Assembly (NCBI GenBank): GCA_003500955.1 | Contig: DNQP01000215.1 | Location: 523 to 9,001, forward strand | Length of the DNA: 8,479 bases | Reading direction: 5' to 3' | Source: Curvibacter sp. | Lineage (GTDB): Bacteria; Pseudomonadota; Gammaproteobacteria; Burkholderiales; Burkholderiaceae_C | In this document: one piece after another, positions 6,808 through 8,479 of the stretch | Numbering within the stretch: position 1 is the first letter of the stretch | How the letters are laid out: every line of letters begins with the position of its first letter | The notes under the pieces: model-generated | What the model saw: the letters and a program-made list of their open reading frames with translations, nothing else | Database searches by the model: none | What the model was told of the DNA's origin: nothing | Made by a program: the position numbers and the translations under genes

Positions 6808-8081
6808 TGGTGCGCGCGCTCTACTCCCTGCTCGTGCGCGCCGTGCAGCCGCTGCTGCGGCGCAAGCTCGCGCGGCGTGGCCGGGCCGAGCCCGGTTACC
6901 TGCAGGCGGTGGAGGAGCGCTTCGGCCACTACGACATGCCCGTGCTGCCGGCCGACGGCCGCACGCTCTGGGTCCATGCGGTCTCGCTGGGCGAGACGCG
7001 CGCCGCGGCGGTGCTGCTGGGCGAGTTGCGCGCGCAGTGGCCGGGCTACCGCCTGCTGCTCACGCACGGCACGGCCACGGGGCGGGCCGAGGGCGCCGGG
7101 CTCTTGCGTGCAGGCGATGTACAGGTCTGGCAACCCTGGGACACGCCCGAGGCCGTGCAGCGTTTTCTGGCGCATTTCCGTCCGCGCCTGGGCATCCTGA
7201 TGGAGACCGAGGTCTGGCCCAATCTGGCCGCGGCCTGTGCAGCGGCCGGCGTGCCCCTGGTGCTGGCCAATGCACGCCTGTCCGAGAAATCCCTGCGCCA
7301 GGCGCTGCGCGTGGCCTGGCTCTCGCGACCGACCTACCGCAGCCTGGCGGCGGTCTGGGCGCAGACCGAGGACGATGCCCAGCGCCTGCGCCAGCTCGAC
7401 GCACCGGTGCAGGCCGTCTACGGCAACCTCAAGTTCGATGCCACGCCTGATGCGAGCCTGCTGGCCCGCGGCCAGGCCTGGCGCGCGGCGCTGGGCCGGC
7501 CCGTGGTGATGTTCGCGAGCGCGCGCGAGGGCGAGGAGCAGATGCTGCTCGATGCCCTGCAGGCCACCGGCGCAGCGGCGCGCGCGGTGCAATGGCTCAT
7601 CGTGCCGCGCCACCCGCAGCGTTTCGACGAGGTGGCGCAGTTGATCCAAGCCGCAGGTTGGCGCCTGGCGCGGCGCAGTCTGTGGGGTGAGCAGCCCACC
7701 CTGGTGGACCAGTCTGCCGATGTCTGGCTCGGCGACTCGCTGGGCGAGATGGCGCAGTACTACGGTCTCAGCGATGCGGCCCTGCTGGGCGGCAGCTTTG
7801 CGCCCCTGGGCGGGCAGAACCTGATCGAGGCCGCAGCCTGTGGCTGCCCGGTCTACATGGGGCCGCATACCTTCAATTTCGACGAAGCCGCCAGCCTGGC
7901 GCTGGACGCCGGGGCCGCGCTGCGCTGCGCCGACATGGCAGATGCCGTGTCCGGCGTGCTGGCCCTGCTGCGTGAACCCGGCCGCCAGGAGGCGATGGCC
8001 CGCGCGGCCCGCCGCTTCGCCCAGGCCCACCGCGGTGCCGCCGCACGCACGCGGCAGGCACTGGCCGTCTACCTGGACTGA
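6807..8081 (+). CDS. waaA: 3-deoxy-D-manno-octulosonic acid (Kdo) transferase
   Basis: WaaA transfers Kdo from CMP-Kdo to lipid IV-A at the inner membrane, making the base of the LPS core (glycosyltransferase family 30). The protein has 424 residues, about the E. coli length. An N-terminal hydrophobic/basic segment (1-24) serves as the usual membrane anchor. The catalytic glutamate is E63 in HAVSLGE. METEVWPN lies at 132-139, and the donor-binding GGSFAPLGGQNLIE at 328-341 and MGPHTFNF at 351-358 complete the signature. Enteric enzymes have GGHN where this one has GGQN. The ATG at 6807 shares its A with the waaC stop TGA; a TTG three bases earlier would add one residue and is less likely. The number of Kdo residues added cannot be read from sequence. 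The stop is immediately next to the tolC stop on the other strand. Confidence 0.96.
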   Translation: MVRALYSLLVRAVQPLLRRKLARRGRAEPGYLQAVEERFGHYDMPVLPADGRTLWVHAVSLGETRAAAVLLGELRAQWPGYRLLLTHGTATGRAEGAGLLRAGDVQVWQPWDTPEAVQRFLAHFRPRLGILMETEVWPNLAAACAAAGVPLVLANARLSEKSLRQALRVAWLSRPTYRSLAAVWAQTEDDAQRLRQLDAPVQAVYGNLKFDATPDASLLARGQAWRAALGRPVVMFASAREGEEQMLLDALQATGAAARAVQWLIVPRHPQRFDEVAQLIQAAGWRLARRSLWGEQPTLVDQSADVWLGDSLGEMAQYYGLSDAALLGGSFAPLGGQNLIEAAACGCPVYMGPHTFNFDEAASLALDAGAALRCADMADAVSGVLALLREPGRQEAMARAARRFAQAHRGAAARTRQALAVYLD

Positions 8082-8479
8082 TTACTTCGCGGGTGCGGTG
8101 ACTGGTGCCGGTGCGAGCGCCGGTGTGAGCAGGGCGTTGACGCCCAGCAGGTCCTCGCTCTTGAGCGTGCCATTGGCCTGGCGCAGCTTGAGGCTGCCCA
8201 CCAGCACGTCGTAGCGCGCCTTGGCCAGATCGCGCTTGGTCTGGTAGAGCTGGCTTTGCGAGTTCAGCACATCGATGTTGATGCGCACACCCACCTGGTA
8301 GCCGAGCTTGTTGGCGTCCAGCGCGCTCTGGCTCGAGGCCTCGGCGGCTTCGAGCGCCTTGACCTGGCCCAGGCCCGAGACCACGCCGAAGTAGGCCGTG
8401 CGCGTGCCCTGGGCCACGGTGCGCTGGGCGTTCTCCAGATCGGAGCGTGCTTTCTCCTCCAGCGCCAGCGTTTCGCGCA
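8082..8479 (-). CDS. tolC: TolC family outer-membrane efflux protein (3' part)
   Basis: This is the C-terminal end of an outer-membrane channel used by type I secretion and tripartite efflux pumps. The gene runs off the right edge; 131 complete codons are visible, starting inside a helix (RETLALEEKARSDLENAQRT). The second-repeat TolC signature is clear: LGYQVGVRINIDVLNSQSQL, then LYQTKRDLAKARYDVL and LKLRQANGTL, closely matching the E. coli TolC pattern (YxVGTRTxVDVLxAxTxLY). The tail is Ala/Pro-rich (TPALAPAPVTAPAK), as is common in periplasmic ends. The stop TAA (8084-8082) abuts the waaA stop. A GTG at 8417-8415 is only an internal codon. The family is secure; whether this is the housekeeping TolC or a paralogue cannot be told from the visible part. 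Confidence 0.93.
   Translation of the reverse strand, partial: RETLALEEKARSDLENAQRTVAQGTRTAYFGVVSGLGQVKALEAAEASSQSALDANKLGYQVGVRINIDVLNSQSQLYQTKRDLAKARYDVLVGSLKLRQANGTLKSEDLLGVNALLTPALAPAPVTAPAK

Noticed and set aside
6735..8030. A 431-codon open frame on the minus strand, antisense to waaA
   Set aside because: It is a shadow of waaA with low-complexity Gln/Arg/Gly-rich translation and no recognisable domain.

Overview
The window looks like chromosomal DNA from a high-GC betaproteobacterium of the order Burkholderiales, most likely Comamonadaceae. This rests on the strong G/C preference at third codon positions, the protein sequences, and a gene order that fits this group. I see no mobile element, CRISPR array, tRNA, rRNA or phage gene. 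It reads as core chromosome.

Region 1 (1-2580) is a peroxide-defence unit. An AT-rich upstream stretch carries an OxyR-like half-site pair and a good -10 box. It is followed by ahpC (2-Cys peroxiredoxin) and ahpF (its flavoprotein disulfide reductase). A GC-rich hairpin without a U-run sits between the two genes, and a strong intrinsic terminator follows ahpF.

Region 2 (2600-4157) is a two-gene membrane unit: a LemA-family protein, then a protein with three predicted membrane segments, a GIDE/BAM-like domain related to the one in mitochondrial E3 ligases, and a perfect EF-hand loop inserted in that domain. The biological role of this pair is not established, and it is the least understood part of the window.

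Region 3 (4154-4315, minus strand) is a 53-residue, very basic protein gene. It converges on the GIDE-like gene so tightly that one CTAG palindrome supplies the stop codons of both.

Region 4 (4350-8081) is an envelope-sugar operon: a phosphomannomutase/phosphoglucomutase, then waaC (heptosyltransferase I, apparent TTG start) and waaA (Kdo transferase). waaC and waaA overlap by one base (TGATG). The mutase supplies hexose-1-phosphates for surface polysaccharide, and the two transferases build the inner LPS core.

Region 5 (8082-8479, minus strand) is the 3' end of a tolC-type outer-membrane efflux gene. Its stop codon abuts the waaA stop with no intervening base, and the gene runs off the right edge.
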